Counted from the first letter of the stretch, positions 24,875 to 35,797 are shown. The stretch is DNA of 54,017 nucleotides from Calocera cornea HHB12733 (GCA_001632435.1 KV423915.1:130508-184524), one strand, 5' to 3'. Translations and numbers: made by a program. The notes: generated by a model not told the origin, from the letters alone.

Positions 24875-26566
24875 ATGGTCGCAACCGGCCTCCCAACCCG
24901 CTTCGTACCCAGCACAGGCGGTGGGTGGACCCTCGCCGACGGTTGGGTACTCCACGGAAAGAGCTTCGACCAGCGCGATGGGACAGAGGGATACGACCCA
25001 GACTCCGATCCTTCCTCGATTGCGGACGGCAGCGGCGAAGACGACTCATCCACCATACCTCTCGGAGACAACCTGAGCGACACAGGCGATGTCGGCGGGA
25101 GTGCCAGCAACTCGACCAATGTAGGCGCCATCGACAGCGCAGTCGCGTCCGTAGCAGCCAGCGCGACGGCGGTGTTATCACCCACCACAACATCCGTTTC
25201 TGCTGCAAGCGGAACTGGTGTTGTCGCAGGTCATAGCAATGTCGGCGCATCTACGTCCACGAGCACATCGTCCACGCCATCGTACTCCCCTACCGACCTT
25301 CCGACAGGCTGGGAACCCGGTCCCAGCCGAACCGCGTACTACGAAGTACCCCTCATCATCTCCATGGCCCTCCTCTTGACTGTATTCATTGTTGGTACTA
25401 TTGCTGCTTGTGTTTGGAGAAACCAGAAGAAGAAGAAGAAGCTTGCCCGCGCTCGAGCAGCAAAGCTTGCGGACGACGGTGGATCGATGGACGGGGAGAT
25501 ATGGCCGGATCTGGAGCGATTACGGCGAGCAGCGGTGAAGGACTTGGAGAAGAAACGCAGGAAAGAGGAGAGGGAGTCGCTTCCTAGGATGCGGGCGTGG
25601 CTGGGTGCGGAGTCCAAGTGGAGAGCGCGGTTGATGCTGAGGAAGCGGGGAGGTCGACGACGAAGAACCGGAGGAGAGGAACGCGAAAAGGACGCTGACA
25701 GCGCCGTATCAACGAGCATCGATGGCTCTCGGCCATCCGGCACGTTCGTCCGCTCAGCTGCACCAAGCCCAAGTCCGCATATGTCGAACGCGGACGCCGC
25801 TGCATCAGCACCGACCGACACTACTATCTCTGGAGCTTCCCACCTGCCACACACCTCTGCCCGCTTCCCTCCATCCGCATCCTCCTCTCGCGCACCATCA
25901 CCCTCGCCATCCACCTCACCAGCACGACCACCTTCATACCTTGCAATGTCCGACGAGCACGACGAGCTGATCGCCTCGACCAGCACGGCGCCGATAAGGC
26001 AGATGTACCCCGATCTCCCGCCCTCCCCTCCCACACCACCACCAGGCCTGCGCACCATGGTCATCCCCAGTCGCGCGCATATCGCCACGGACGATAAGCG
26101 CGTACTGGCACGCATGGGCCGACCGACCTTCCCCCGCTCTTCGATGGACGAGGCGGGCCCCGTTCCGGACGTCCCAGAGTGGACGGACGAGGAGCCACCC
26201 TTTGCCACCGATCTCTCACACCATCCGCCACCGCACCCCGACGAACGAGAAGAAAACTATGTTCCTCAACCACCGCGAAGTATAGCACCGGAAGACGAGA
26301 TGTTCGCGTTCTCCGGGAGCAACCTGCCCGCACCCCCGCCTGCTTTCCAACATGCAGTCGACCTGGACCCAGCTGTGCCGTTTGATCCGGGTCTGGCATA
26401 TGGATCGCACTCTGGAGAGCCGGTCGCGAGCGCGCCGTACGAGGAGTGGGACGAGTATGGCGATGCAAGCGCCCCGCCACTGGAGGACGAGGATGACCTT
26501 CCACACGATACTTTGGAGCAGGAACGAGACACAACTGAGGGGCGAGAGGCGGCTGTACGTCGGTAG
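24875..26566 (+). CDS. Single-pass membrane protein with Ser/Thr-rich ectodomain, 563 residues
   Basis: Intronless frame; the first ATG is at 24875 (the frame is open further up but without ATG). Residues ~45-155 are Ser/Thr/Gly/Asp-rich, as in O-glycosylated fungal surface proteins. One transmembrane segment lies at ~158-180 (PLIISMALLLTVFIVGTIAA) and is followed at once by a Lys run (NQKKKKKLARARAAK), so by the positive-inside rule the N-terminus faces out. The cytosolic part has a charged helical stretch (LERLRRAAVKDLEKKRRKEE) and then Pro/Ser-rich disorder ending acidic. No cleavable signal peptide is visible, which fits a signal-anchor protein or a missing 5' exon. A sensor-like wall protein is possible but unproven. 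Confidence 0.7.
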   Translation: MVATGLPTRFVPSTGGGWTLADGWVLHGKSFDQRDGTEGYDPDSDPSSIADGSGEDDSSTIPLGDNLSDTGDVGGSASNSTNVGAIDSAVASVAASATAVLSPTTTSVSAASGTGVVAGHSNVGASTSTSTSSTPSYSPTDLPTGWEPGPSRTAYYEVPLIISMALLLTVFIVGTIAACVWRNQKKKKKLARARAAKLADDGGSMDGEIWPDLERLRRAAVKDLEKKRRKEERESLPRMRAWLGAESKWRARLMLRKRGGRRRRTGGEEREKDADSAVSTSIDGSRPSGTFVRSAAPSPSPHMSNADAAASAPTDTTISGASHLPHTSARFPPSASSSRAPSPSPSTSPARPPSYLAMSDEHDELIASTSTAPIRQMYPDLPPSPPTPPPGLRTMVIPSRAHIATDDKRVLARMGRPTFPRSSMDEAGPVPDVPEWTDEEPPFATDLSHHPPPHPDEREENYVPQPPRSIAPEDEMFAFSGSNLPAPPPAFQHAVDLDPAVPFDPGLAYGSHSGEPVASAPYEEWDEYGDASAPPLEDEDDLPHDTLEQERDTTEGREAAVRR

Positions 26567-27465
26567 GGGTAGACATGTTTGCGGTTGTGGTGTATGATTT
26601 GGGCTATGGACTGATGTATTTCTGCATTTGTGCTTGTAATGGTGCACCCTCATTCCCCACTGACGTTTTGGTCAGTTTCATTTTCTCGAATTTCTCAGGG
26701 GGGCTTTCTGCGATTAATTCTCTTCGTAGGGATTTAATAGGGGCTTAATGCAGAAAACTGCCCTCGCTTGTACAAACACTTGGCTGACAACGCATCTCCA
26801 TCCCGAGCGAGCGGCAGCCGTGTGACTCCACCCATGCCGCTGTTGCTCGGCTATGGAAAGCCGGAGTGGACAGCTCCCTGAGCGGGAGTATTACTGTCAG
26901 ACCCTCTCGAGACCCAGCGTCGGGTCTCGGCCCCGGTGCGCCGGCTCGTACTTCTTGCAGGGATCAACCTTTTCAAACTCTCAAACCTCGAAACTCCGAA
27001 ACCCTCAAACTCTGAAACTTTGAATCGTGACCGCAATCCAGGATACCTTGCCACATACCTTCAACCCCTTCAATCCATATCTGGAGCCTGTTCCGACGGC
27101 AAACCAGACCTCGGGAAGCGCCCATCTCCGACTTAGTCACATCGATTCTCCTACGGTAGCAGCGTACCATATTCGCCTGGATGCATGTCATCTTCCTTCT
27201 CAACATGCCCCCATACTACTTTTACTATCCCATGCTTAGGACTTGTTACCTTGCTATTCCGACTGTACATGTCCCTGCACACCTGGGATCTGGGCCCTCT
27301 TGAAGACTCTGTATCCCACTCTCTTCTCCCATTGCAGCTTAACACTGTCTGGCTTAACCCGTCTCTTTCTCGACTCTCCCAGCTGTCTGGCTGACCAAGA
27401 TCACCTCGTCTCGAACTGACCTCTCGCCGACTTCGCTCTACCCGTATCCACCACTCCTCTTCTGT
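26567..27465. other. Intergenic, carries octamer repeat
   Basis: No gene. At about 26966-27022 seven degenerate octamers of the type CTCAAACC/TCGAAACT/CCGAAACC occur, the reverse complement of the GGTTTCGA-type repeat seen near 29.1, 29.75 and 44.45 kb. The last 200 bp are pyrimidine-rich. Confidence 0.5.
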
Positions 27466-27906
27466 CGTCGGCAGATATCGACCGTCGACCGTCTGCTCTC
27501 GGCCTTCGCCGCTATCTGGACGACCGACTCACCCCTCTTCTCTTGCCATCGCCTCGCCCCGCCCTCCTTGCCATCCCCCTACCACTCTTCTCCTGTCTCT
27601 GCATATATCGTCTGTCAACCGTCTGCTCTCGGCCTTCGCCGCTATCTGGACGACCGACTCACCCCTCTTCTCTTGCCATCGCCTCACCCCGCCCTCCTTG
27701 CCATCCTCCTACCACTCTTCTCCTGTCTCTGCATATATCGTCTGTCAACCGTCTGCTCTCGGCCTTCGCAGCTATCTGGACGACCGACTCACCCCTCTTC
27801 TCTTGCCATCGCCTCGCCCCGCCATCCTCGCCATCCTCTTCGAGCTCTTCCTGTCTCTGCATATATCGTCCATCGACTGTCTGCTCTCGGCTTTCGCCGC
27901 CGTCTG
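27466..27906 (+). repeat. 130-bp tandem repeat (about 3.4 copies)
   Basis: GTCTGCTCTCGGCCTTCG recurs at about 27491, 27621 and 27751, with a diverged copy at about 27880; period 130, 130, 129. Units 1-3 are over 95% alike. The repeat ends about 120 bp before the ATG at 28029 and is C/T-rich throughout. Confidence 0.88.
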
Positions 27907-28028
27907 ACCGCTCCGCTACAACATCTTCGCTTCCCGTCATCGACTATCCGACTACTGTGCCTGGCCTCACTCGCATATACTTCACTCCTTCTTACGACAG
28001 CCCCCGCCCTTCCTCTCTGCTTCTCACT

Positions 28029-28895
28029 ATGTCCGACCTCTACGTCTATATTGCACCTCAGCTTATCGGCAGAACACCCCCCCTTACACATGCTGCCGCC
28101 AGACTCCGCTCGCAGCCTAACCTGCCCGTCGCCGTTCCTGCAGCTGCAACAACGCAGCGATATCCGTATTGTCACCTTCCCTATATTGGTATCGCCGATG
28201 GACCGCACAGTCTTGTCGGTCACCGCTGGCGTCTCTTGCAGTCCTACATCCTCAACCAAGCACATATACTTGATGCTGTTCATGAAGAAGAACGACTTCG
28301 CCTTGAGCTCGATTGGCTGAGGTCTATTGCACATGAGAACGAAGCCGACATCCACCAGCGCATATTCGAAAGAGATCGATTCCTGAACACGCTACTCGCC
28401 GAGTCAGCCCTCGGCCTCGTCCAAGTCAGGCAGCACGTCACGACCGTTCATAACCACCGCTCTCTCCGTATTGATTTCGATTACCGTCAGCAAATTCCTC
28501 CTTTCAACGCAATGACCAGCGCAATCTTGCAAATCTTGCTGCAAGACCTTGACAGCAACATTGATACAGTCCGCCTCCTCGTTGACCGACATCAACATCG
28601 TGATATCTTCGATCTCATGCTTGAGGACTGGCGCGCGATTGTCGAAGTTGAATGGGACGACGTCCAACAGAAGCCGCCATCAGTTCAGGCTGCGATACGC
28701 AGATACATCCAGCTCAACCATGATATTTTTGCTCTCCAGCATTCAATCGACCTCACCAACTACAATATCGAACTCCTTGAAGTCGAGATTGAGCTCTGGA
28801 ACGATCCGGCTTCTGGGCTTATGACCCCTTGTGGGGGTTGGCATCCCCCACCAATCCCCAGCTCTCAAGGCAGTGAAGCCGACAACCAACACTAA
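28029..28895 (+). CDS. Hypothetical helical protein, 288 residues
   Basis: Intronless. The ATG at 28029 gives MSDLYVYIAPQLIGRTPP. An N-terminal 75 residues is followed by long charged helices rich in Leu/Ile/Asp/Glu (NQAHILDAVHEEERLRLELD, FERDRFLNTLLAESALGLVQ, LQILLQDLDSNIDTVRLL), probably coiled coil. It ends in a Pro/Ser tail. Family not recognised. The frame remains open upstream through the 130-bp repeats, so a longer product cannot be excluded, but the repeats have the composition of untranslated leader. Confidence 0.55.
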   Translation: MSDLYVYIAPQLIGRTPPLTHAAARLRSQPNLPVAVPAAATTQRYPYCHLPYIGIADGPHSLVGHRWRLLQSYILNQAHILDAVHEEERLRLELDWLRSIAHENEADIHQRIFERDRFLNTLLAESALGLVQVRQHVTTVHNHRSLRIDFDYRQQIPPFNAMTSAILQILLQDLDSNIDTVRLLVDRHQHRDIFDLMLEDWRAIVEVEWDDVQQKPPSVQAAIRRYIQLNHDIFALQHSIDLTNYNIELLEVEIELWNDPASGLMTPCGGWHPPPIPSSQGSEADNQH

Positions 28896-29102
28896 CACCC
28901 TGTCTTCGTCCTTGGGCTCACTCTTCTGTTAGAAATCAACGCTGTATTAGTAGCTGTACAATCCATTGCCTTTCCCTCGTTTTTGCGGTGACAATTTTCG
29001 CTTCGATCCGAACAGCTCCCATCTCAGCCCCCCCAACATGCATCGGTTCATCACAGTACTTGTTATCAGAATGCTCTTACCCTTTTCGAACTTCCTATTG
29101 CC

Positions 29103-29815
29103 GTTCTAAGGTTTCAAGGTTTCGAGGTTTTCTTCCTTCCCGTGCAGGGCACGCGCTTGCTGTTAGCCGGCTGTACGTGCCCTGCGTTATTGCCGGTCAC
29201 GACCAACCATCCACTCAGAGCGCTTCCCGCACTCGCTCATACACTGTCANNNNNNNNNNNNNNNNNNNNNNNNNNNNNNNNNNNNNNNNNNNNNNNNNNN
29301 NNNNNNNNNNNNNNNNNNNNNNNNNNNNNNNNNNNNNNNNNNNNNNNNNNNNNNNNNNNNNNNNNNNNNNNNNNNNNNNNNNNNNNNNNNNNNNNNNNNN
29401 NNNNNNNNNNNNNNNNNNNNNNNNNNNNNNNNNNNNNNNNNNNNNNNNNNNNNNNNNNNNNNNNNNNNNNNNNNNNNNNNNNNNNNNNNNNNNNNNNNNN
29501 NNNNNNNNNNNNNNNNNNNNNNNNNNNNNNNNNNNNNNNNNNNNNNNNNNNNNNNNNNNNNNNNNNNNNNNNNNNNNNNNNNNNNNNNNNNNNNNNNNNN
29601 NNNNNNNNNNNNNNNNNNNNNNNNNNNNNNNNNNNNNNNNNNNNNNNNNNNNNNNNNNNTGTTAGCCGGCTGTACGTGCCCTGCGTTATTGCCAGGCACG
29701 ACCAACCATCCACTCAGAGCTCTTCCCGCACTCGCTCATACACTGTCAACTTTCGAGGTTTCGAGGTTTCGAGGTTAGGGTTATTCCCGTTATGGGCTTG
29801 CTGTTAGCCCGTCGC
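29103..29815. repeat. Tandem repeat with octamer (GGTTTCGA)n and gap
   Basis: A unit of about 150 bp consists of octamer copies, then TTCCCGT..GGGC..CTTGCTGTTAGCC, then GTACGTGCCCTGCGTTATTG and CGCACTCGCTCATACACTGTCA. Copy 1 is 29103-29249; the end of another copy is 29660-29748; a third starts at 29749 (TTTCGAGG three times) and fades after 29815. The N run separates them. Confidence 0.75.
29250..29659. other. Assembly gap (410 N)
   Basis: All N, flanked by copies of the same ~90-bp sequence, so it is a collapsed tandem repeat. Open frames reported across it are meaningless. Confidence 0.97.
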
Positions 29816-29961
29816 ACCGGTCCTGGTCACATTCAGAACACGCGTCGGACTCCCTTTAGTGTAGCAACTTGTGTTGTTTAGTGAGCTAGGATCGTGTAAT
29901 ACAATACATTGTTGAGCCATCACTCAGTAAGATCATGAACATTCGCGACACAGAAGCGATT

Positions 29962-31520
29962 CTACAACTCCTCCTTAGGCAAGGCGGACACCAGCGTAGT
30001 CATATTTGCCCCCATCGACACAATCTGAGCGATTTCGTCCTCCCAATTCGCAATTTTGGGCAAGAGCCACGGCGCTTTGGCGAGGATGATAGTCAACACT
30101 GAATAACGTAAGTGACGGCACATACATCGGGCGGACAGACTCACCGATAACAGTGACAATCGCCAGCACAAGCAAGACAGTCCTTTTGTGAGCAATAGCA
30201 AAATTACCCCCAGCGCGATACGTTGCCTTTGAGGCTCCCTTGACTGCCGACCAGCAAAACCTTCCCCACTTTCGCGCACCCACAGCAGTATCCCATATGC
30301 CCTTCTTCACGCTGCGCTTGAGGGCTCCGGCGTTGAAAACGATCGTGCCGATCAGCATGGCCGAGGGAGGCATGCGCTTACGATTCGCCCTCGACCAACG
30401 CACTTGCTTCACGGCCCACCATCCTCTCCAGGCCGCCTTCCACTCGGTATACCCCCATTTGGATTCCTGCAAATCGCTCATACCGTCGGCCGCCCTCAAC
30501 CACTCCGCCTCAATCTTCTCTGAATTCTTCTTCACACTCTTCAAGACCGCTCTAACGATGCGGCGGTTTTCCTCGTTCTTCTTATCCTCTGTCGTCGCCA
30601 GGTGGTTGTTGGCAAGAGGGGGAGCATTCACGTCGATCTCGTCCAGGTCGATACCATAGACCATAGAGAGGATCTTCCTTGCAGCCTTCTGGTATTGTTC
30701 CTGGAAGCGGGTCAGTACAGGTCTTGAGACGGGTGCAACGAGCACCCAGAGTATCGTCCAAGAATCTGGGCGAACGAGAACTCACCGCTGGCTTTAGATC
30801 ATCGGTCTCCTTCTTCTCGTCTTTCCCATCCTTCACAGCTTCTTCTCTCACAGACTCCTGCCCCTTCCCCGCTTCACTCGATACAGCTCCTTCCCCCGCT
30901 TCCCCTCTTGTCTCACCGCGAGCACGAAGATAGTCCGTGAGTGCTCCTCCAATGGCGTGGTCGCCGTCTTCCTCGATCAAAGCTTCGTCCACCCAGACCG
31001 AGTTCGTATTGCTATGGTGGACTCGGCGACGAGACGAGGCTGAGCGACGGTAGCGATACGGGGAGCTCGCCGCGTAGTGACTGAGCATGACGGCCGGAGC
31101 GAAAGTATGGCCGTGGCTGGCGACATGGGCTGCCACTGGCTTCTTGACGGGCTTGGTCGGAGTCACAGTCTCCTGCTCAGCGAGATCGTGGCTGTCCGCG
31201 AGCGCGTGAGAGGCGTCGGATGCGACCGTCTTCCCAGCACCCATGGACGGCATCGAGTCTTCAGCGTTGGCCAACCCCTGGTCGACGTTCGGGATATCGC
31301 GTACTGGGAGGCTAGAGGCGTTTCCCTCTTGCAGGGTACCGGTTGCGACACCATCATCGTCAGCGCCCCCATCAGCACGCTTCAACGCGTTGAGGATCTC
31401 TCCGAAGCCGTCCAAGACGAGGGCGGCCTGATCGCCCGCGGAGGCGTCACTGTCAGCATGGCCGTCCGGGTCATTGTCCAAGCCATGCATCTCAGAGATA
31501 CTTGTGCCGTCGTCCGACAT
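29962..31520 (-). CDS. C-terminally membrane-anchored hypothetical protein, 475 residues
   Basis: Complement of 31520-30786, 30700-30145 and 30098-29962 (introns 85 and 46 nt, both good GTGAGT donors). The start is MSDDGTSISEMHGLDND. Residues 1-245 are acidic/Ser/Ala-rich and disordered, with an Arg/Ser patch (SPYRYRRSASSRRR). After the first intron comes a folded, basic, Trp-rich helical part (EQYQKAARKILSMVYG, WGYTEWKAAWRGWWAVKQVR). A hydrophobic segment is assembled across the second intron (RTVLLVLAIVTVI + VLTIILAKAPWLL), followed by ~30 hydrophilic residues. That looks like a membrane anchor close to the C-terminus. Family and compartment unknown. Confidence 0.65.
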
Positions 31521-32212
31521 GTCAGGGTGTTGGGCAGTATTCACAAAAGTTGAGTATTGAGCGATGGTGAGGTGAGACGCTTGTGGTGGTCAGAGCAGAG
31601 ATGACGGAGGCGGTGTAAGATTTTGCCGGACAGGAATCTGCTTCTGGCCGAGTTGCTAGCGCGGCCCCTGATCAACACGTGCCCAGTGCATGTCCTCCGT
31701 GGAAATTACCAGCAATTACTTACCTAATAGCCTTGCCACTGAGCCTACAGTCAAATTGAAATTGAAGTTTATCTCGAATCACACTGTGTTAGTAACGTAT
31801 TCTAGGTGCTGGTACCGATGGATGAGCAGAATGCTAGTGTTGGAGATTTACGGAAGTATTCCACAGTCTACACGCAGGATCGCCCATGGCGCATTTCTTG
31901 TACAGTTGGAGGAGGCCGTCGAGTCAAATATCACAGCATATACGATTTGATCCGAGGCAACACTGATGTGCTTTGCAACAATTGGAGCAGGTAGGATTTC
32001 AGCCGTTCACTCGGCTCAGCGGTAGTAAGGGTCGACCTCACAACGTTCTGACACATTTGCAGCTGGCCTGAGGCGGTGCAGATTGCCTCCTGTCGCTCAA
32101 AGGCCCGCTCCACCTTGTCCGCCCTCGTCATCACCACTACGTTGCCAACTACCTCTGAACGGGCTACTGGACATACAAACTCCAACCAGTAGCAACCTCC
32201 CCGAGCCCTAGA
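31521..32212. other. Divergent intergenic region, no gene seen
   Basis: Separates divergent starts at 31520 (-) and 32213 (+). Short frames only. Confidence 0.4.
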
Positions 32213-33390
32213 ATGACCAAAGGTCATAACACAGATGTTTGGGAGTACGCGTCCACAACGTCCTCGGTCTCTTCGCGCATTGACGGATGTTGTCTCAGGG
32301 AACCAGGTGGTCAATCCCGCAAGAGCATCCCAAGTACGGACCTTGATATCGACTCAGGTGCGCCGATATTACTACATCACTATCTAACAATACCGACTAA
32401 GCATCAGGAGATAGCAAATCGCCTCTGAGCCGTGACCAAAGTAGCGATATCGAACATAGATATCCCAATGCCTTCGCCGCATCCACTTTCAGCGTTTTCG
32501 CTCCGGACGAGCGGCACGAAGACCTTACCAACACTCCCGTCCGCCTCAAGGACACGCGGGACTACGACACGGATCCCCAGGTCGTGTATCCGAGCGAGGA
32601 CCCAGAATACCTTACCAAGACGGTTGGCCGGCGCAAGGACACCCCGGGCTCCAACACCGAGCCCGACTTCGTCCATCCGAGCGAGCGACCAGGAGATCTT
32701 ACCACAGACTCCGACACGGACTCCCTCTTATCCGACAGCTCTTCAGAACCTGATCAGCAGCAAGAATCTTTACCCACCAAAGACTCCGATGCCAACAGAT
32801 ATCGGCTCGCGCTTGCTGATGATCTGCGCGTCGGATTTCGCGTCGTCACCAATCGCGGAAGCGCGGCAGATATCGAGAGAATGAAGCACATGGACCCCAG
32901 GCTGAACCTCCTCATTCTCGGGTTCCAGGACTACCGCGACAAGACTGGTGTCGTTCCGGAAGGTCAACCTGTCGATCTGTGGTCAGCCTGGGTCCATGCC
33001 CGCGGTTTCGCTGACAGCGAGATGTTAAGGAGGCGTGAATTGGTGCACCGAGCTTTCCATATCACATACGATGATGTCTTGGACGCTCTCGCACCGCCGG
33101 CATATGACCACACCGGTCCGCCTCCGTATCTTCTGGATCAGGCAGGATCTGTGCAGTCTCTCAACAGGCCCAACATGTCCTTGCCGGTGCGCCAACCCGA
33201 GCCCATCAAGATGGTCGAGCCCGACGTTGTGCCTCTCTTTCTGTCAGGCCAGCTGGCCTGGAACACTATACTTCAAGCCTACACTCGTCGTCCGAAAGCC
33301 CCCAATGCTAGCCACGGGACTGTGGCATCGAAACTGGCTTGGTTTGACCGTGTTTATCAGATCCTTCTAGACATGTTCATGTACAGTTAA
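32213..33390 (+). CDS. Acidic protein with short internal repeats, 375 residues
   Basis: Exons 32213-32357 and 32408-33390 (50-nt intron, phase 1). The start MTKGHNTDVWEYAS is the first ATG in frame. Residues ~75-165 hold about three degenerate ~29-residue repeats around DLTNTPV / YPSEDPEYLT / HPSERPGDLT, ending in a Ser/Asp/Glu-rich segment. The C-terminal half looks folded: DLRVGFRVVTNRGSAADIER, DPRLNLLILGFQDYRD, WSAWVHARGF, LVHRAFHITYDDVLDAL, then a Pro-rich strand and a final helix (ASKLAWFDRVYQILLDMF). Family not recognised. Confidence 0.6.
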
Positions 33391-33865
33391 ACCTTGGATG
33401 CCACAATGGTGCATTCTCAGTTCTGACCTCCATATATGTATGACGATCCCCAGATATTCTGGGCGATCATTCACACTCCCTTCCTTGTATGGCTCAAATG
33501 CGTCTAGTTAGCCGTCCTTCTCTTATGCAACTCGTTCAGTTCATGGGCAAGTATCATCTATTCATGTTAAAAGTTCTTCGCACCTCTTGGATGCTCAGCG
33601 CCTCAGGATAAGGTCCTCTTGCCTGGTCCGCTTTCAAATTTCTCTTTCCCATTTGGAGTTCAACTCGCACCGTCTCGCTGGCGGGGGAATCATTAATTGC
33701 CTCCGCCCGCTCGTCGCTTCCACCAAGTCGTCCACGCGTCCGCGGAGTTGACGTGTCCGCTGAGTTGACGCGTCTCTAACGTGTCGACCTCATCTCGAGT
33801 CGCATCTCCCACCATCTCACCCCTCCCTGCCTCTCATACTCGACCAACCCCTTTCTCATCTTAGA
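33391..33865. other. Promoter region of RAD9-like gene
   Basis: No gene. C/T-rich leader from about 33780 to the ATG. Two ACGCGT boxes are listed separately. Confidence 0.5.
33734..33773 (+). promoter_or_regulatory. Two ACGCGT (MluI cell-cycle box) motifs
   Basis: ACGCGT at 33734-33739 and 33768-33773, 34 bp apart and 93-132 bp upstream of the start codon at 33866. They sit within an imperfect repeat of GAGTTGACG(T/C)GTC. In fungi ACGCGT is the binding site of MBF-type factors that drive G1/S genes. Spacing and position fit; binding is inferred. Confidence 0.5.
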
Positions 33866-35196
33866 ATGCCGTCAGCCTCTTCGGACGGTTGGCTCTTCCA
33901 TGCTGTTCTGAGCACTGATCGTGCCCGTCGTAAGCTCGGCATTGTCCACAACTTCGTTTCCTCACCTGCGTCTAGAATTCGTGTCCTTCTTGGATGCGCT
34001 CTCAGCTGTCGATGAGAAAGTTTACCTTCATTTGCACCCACAACATGTATGTAGTCAACATTTCAGCCTTCTTTGAGTCATTAACGTCTCGTCTTGCTCC
34101 GCTTTCAGATCACGCTCACGGCAGCTTCCAATCCGGGCACCAACGCAGCTTCCAGTCAGGGCGCCAACACCTTATCTCAGTTGAAGCTCTTTCCCGCTAT
34201 CTTTACACATGCCTCTTACCCTACCCATGATGGCAACAACGATGGTTCCGCTACAGAAGCGCCCAGTCCTGTTCCCTACGGATATTTTGCTGCAAAGGCT
34301 GTCTCGGGCTTTCTACAACAACAAATCTCATCGCACCCGTCCTATGAGATCAGTCTCATGATTGGGCCGGACCTTTTCGTCCCCGCTCTACCATATCTGC
34401 AGCTCTCGGTGGCTACGTCTCTTTCCCTCTATGTTGTACTTCAGATTTCCAACAGTGCGTTACTTTGGCGTTGCCCTCGTTTCGTTTTTGACGCGTATAT
34501 GCTGCTTCCCTAGATCTTCCCGTGTCACTCTGTCTTCCCCTATGTCCCGGTCGAGTCGAACTATCCGAACCACCCGTCAGCCCACTTAATCTTCACGCCA
34601 ATGTTCACATCCTCGAAGTTCGTCACCTTGAAGATTTAATCGATTACTTCGAAATCGGGCTGATTGAGACGGATTTTCCCATTTCCTTTTCATCCCATTC
34701 CACTGGACTCACAATAAGCCTTCAACGACGTTTGTCTTCTAGTTCCGGCTCCTCTCCAGTCATCTGATTCTTTGGCAGCTAATAGCAAGCTGCCTCTCCG
34801 GGCCGAACTTGCTGTTCCTCGCCCCAGTCACATGCCTACTCTCACAGTGTCCACGGACGCTTACTCATTCAATGTGCGTCATGGGTACTCTCTCTCTTTG
34901 CCGGTTCCTAACCCTTCTCCCAGCTCGCTGTACAGTCGGCATACAAGCTCGAACGACCTCTGGCTATTCACTTCCTTTCGGACTCGCCGCATATAATCTA
35001 CCATACATCATCAGACCCTCTCAATCCTCCCCTTCTATGGACCCACATTTACGCCGTCGACGCCAAAGTTGAGAACGCTGAGGCATATCAGGAGGGATTA
35101 CTGGCTTTGATATCCCATCCTATTACGCTCTCTTCTCTCATTCCAACGGTCAATTCCTCCATCGCCACTATTCCTGTCTCCGTAAAGAACAAATGA
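33866..35196 (+). CDS. rad9: RAD9-like checkpoint clamp subunit, 354 residues
   Basis: Exons 33866-33929, 33976-34046, 34109-34454, 34514-34729, 34779-34873, 34924-35196; introns 46, 62, 59, 49 and 50 nt. RAD9 with RAD1 and HUS1 forms a PCNA-like ring loaded at damaged DNA. Supporting sequence: N-terminal FVSFLDALSAVDEKVYLHLH followed by ITLTAASN matches the opening strand-helix and the LS...NSS turn of the family. Near the C-terminus, DAYSFNLAVQSAYKLER then PLAIHFLSDSPHIIYH matches the second-domain motif in which a helix is followed by a strand of the type L-x-I-x-F-x-x-P-G-x-P. The usual long Ser/Pro phospho-tail is missing; only ~45 residues follow. Assignment rests on these two blocks. 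Two ACGCGT boxes upstream fit an S-phase gene. Confidence 0.58.
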
Positions 35197-35797
35197 CAAG
35201 TCCGCCGGGCTGTTCTTTATTTCTCTGTCCTGTAGCTTCACCATATACATTCCTCATCCTATCTTAACCCTTCTCCTCATCATGCTCTTAAGACTTCAAG
35301 ATGCACGCCTCCTGAACCAATCTGCTATTCATGTTGTTACCACTAGCTGCTGTACTGTAAGATGATACTCTCTTCCTGTGCTGTGCAATGCATGAGTAGT
35401 TCCGTAGTCCATTTATCTCTTCTGTAACAGATGCATCCGAGTCCCAGTGCCGCCTACTGTCCCCATGTCGCTCTCCATGTCCGTTCAGCCGCTCCCCAGG
35501 CAAAGCGTCCATATCACCCACCTACAATGTATCGCTCTCGCTGTCGTCCTCAGCCTTGGAATTTTCGAGTAGTCTGTTCCTAGCACTGGCGCCGTACAGT
35601 GGCAATCAACTTGACCACACCGGTCTGCTCTCATTGCCTATATGTCGGCACATTTGTGCGGAATTACCTTCGATTAACAAATGCTCATCAGGTGATAAGG
35701 CGAGAACCAAGTCACTACATGATATTACCACTAATAAGTACGATCTATCTGCATGCGGCAATAGTGGACATATAGGACTTGTCGATTTTGAAATGAA
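35197..35797. other. Intergenic between convergent genes, no gene seen
   Basis: Contains a minus-strand open frame (35521-35288) of 77 codons without splice or motif support; otherwise nothing. Confidence 0.4.

Larger units (their letters stand above)
28896..29961. other. Intergenic region between convergent genes
   Basis: Apart from the repeat at 29103-29815 and its gap, I see only AT-richer sequence at 29830-29960 that would serve as 3' ends of the two convergent genes. Confidence 0.45.

Noticed and set aside
25339..26208. 289-codon frame antisense to the membrane protein gene
   Set aside because: Mirror of Ser/Pro-rich codons; biased composition, no motif.
29142..29807. Open frames spanning the second N run
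   Set aside because: Same reason; flanks are tandem repeat.
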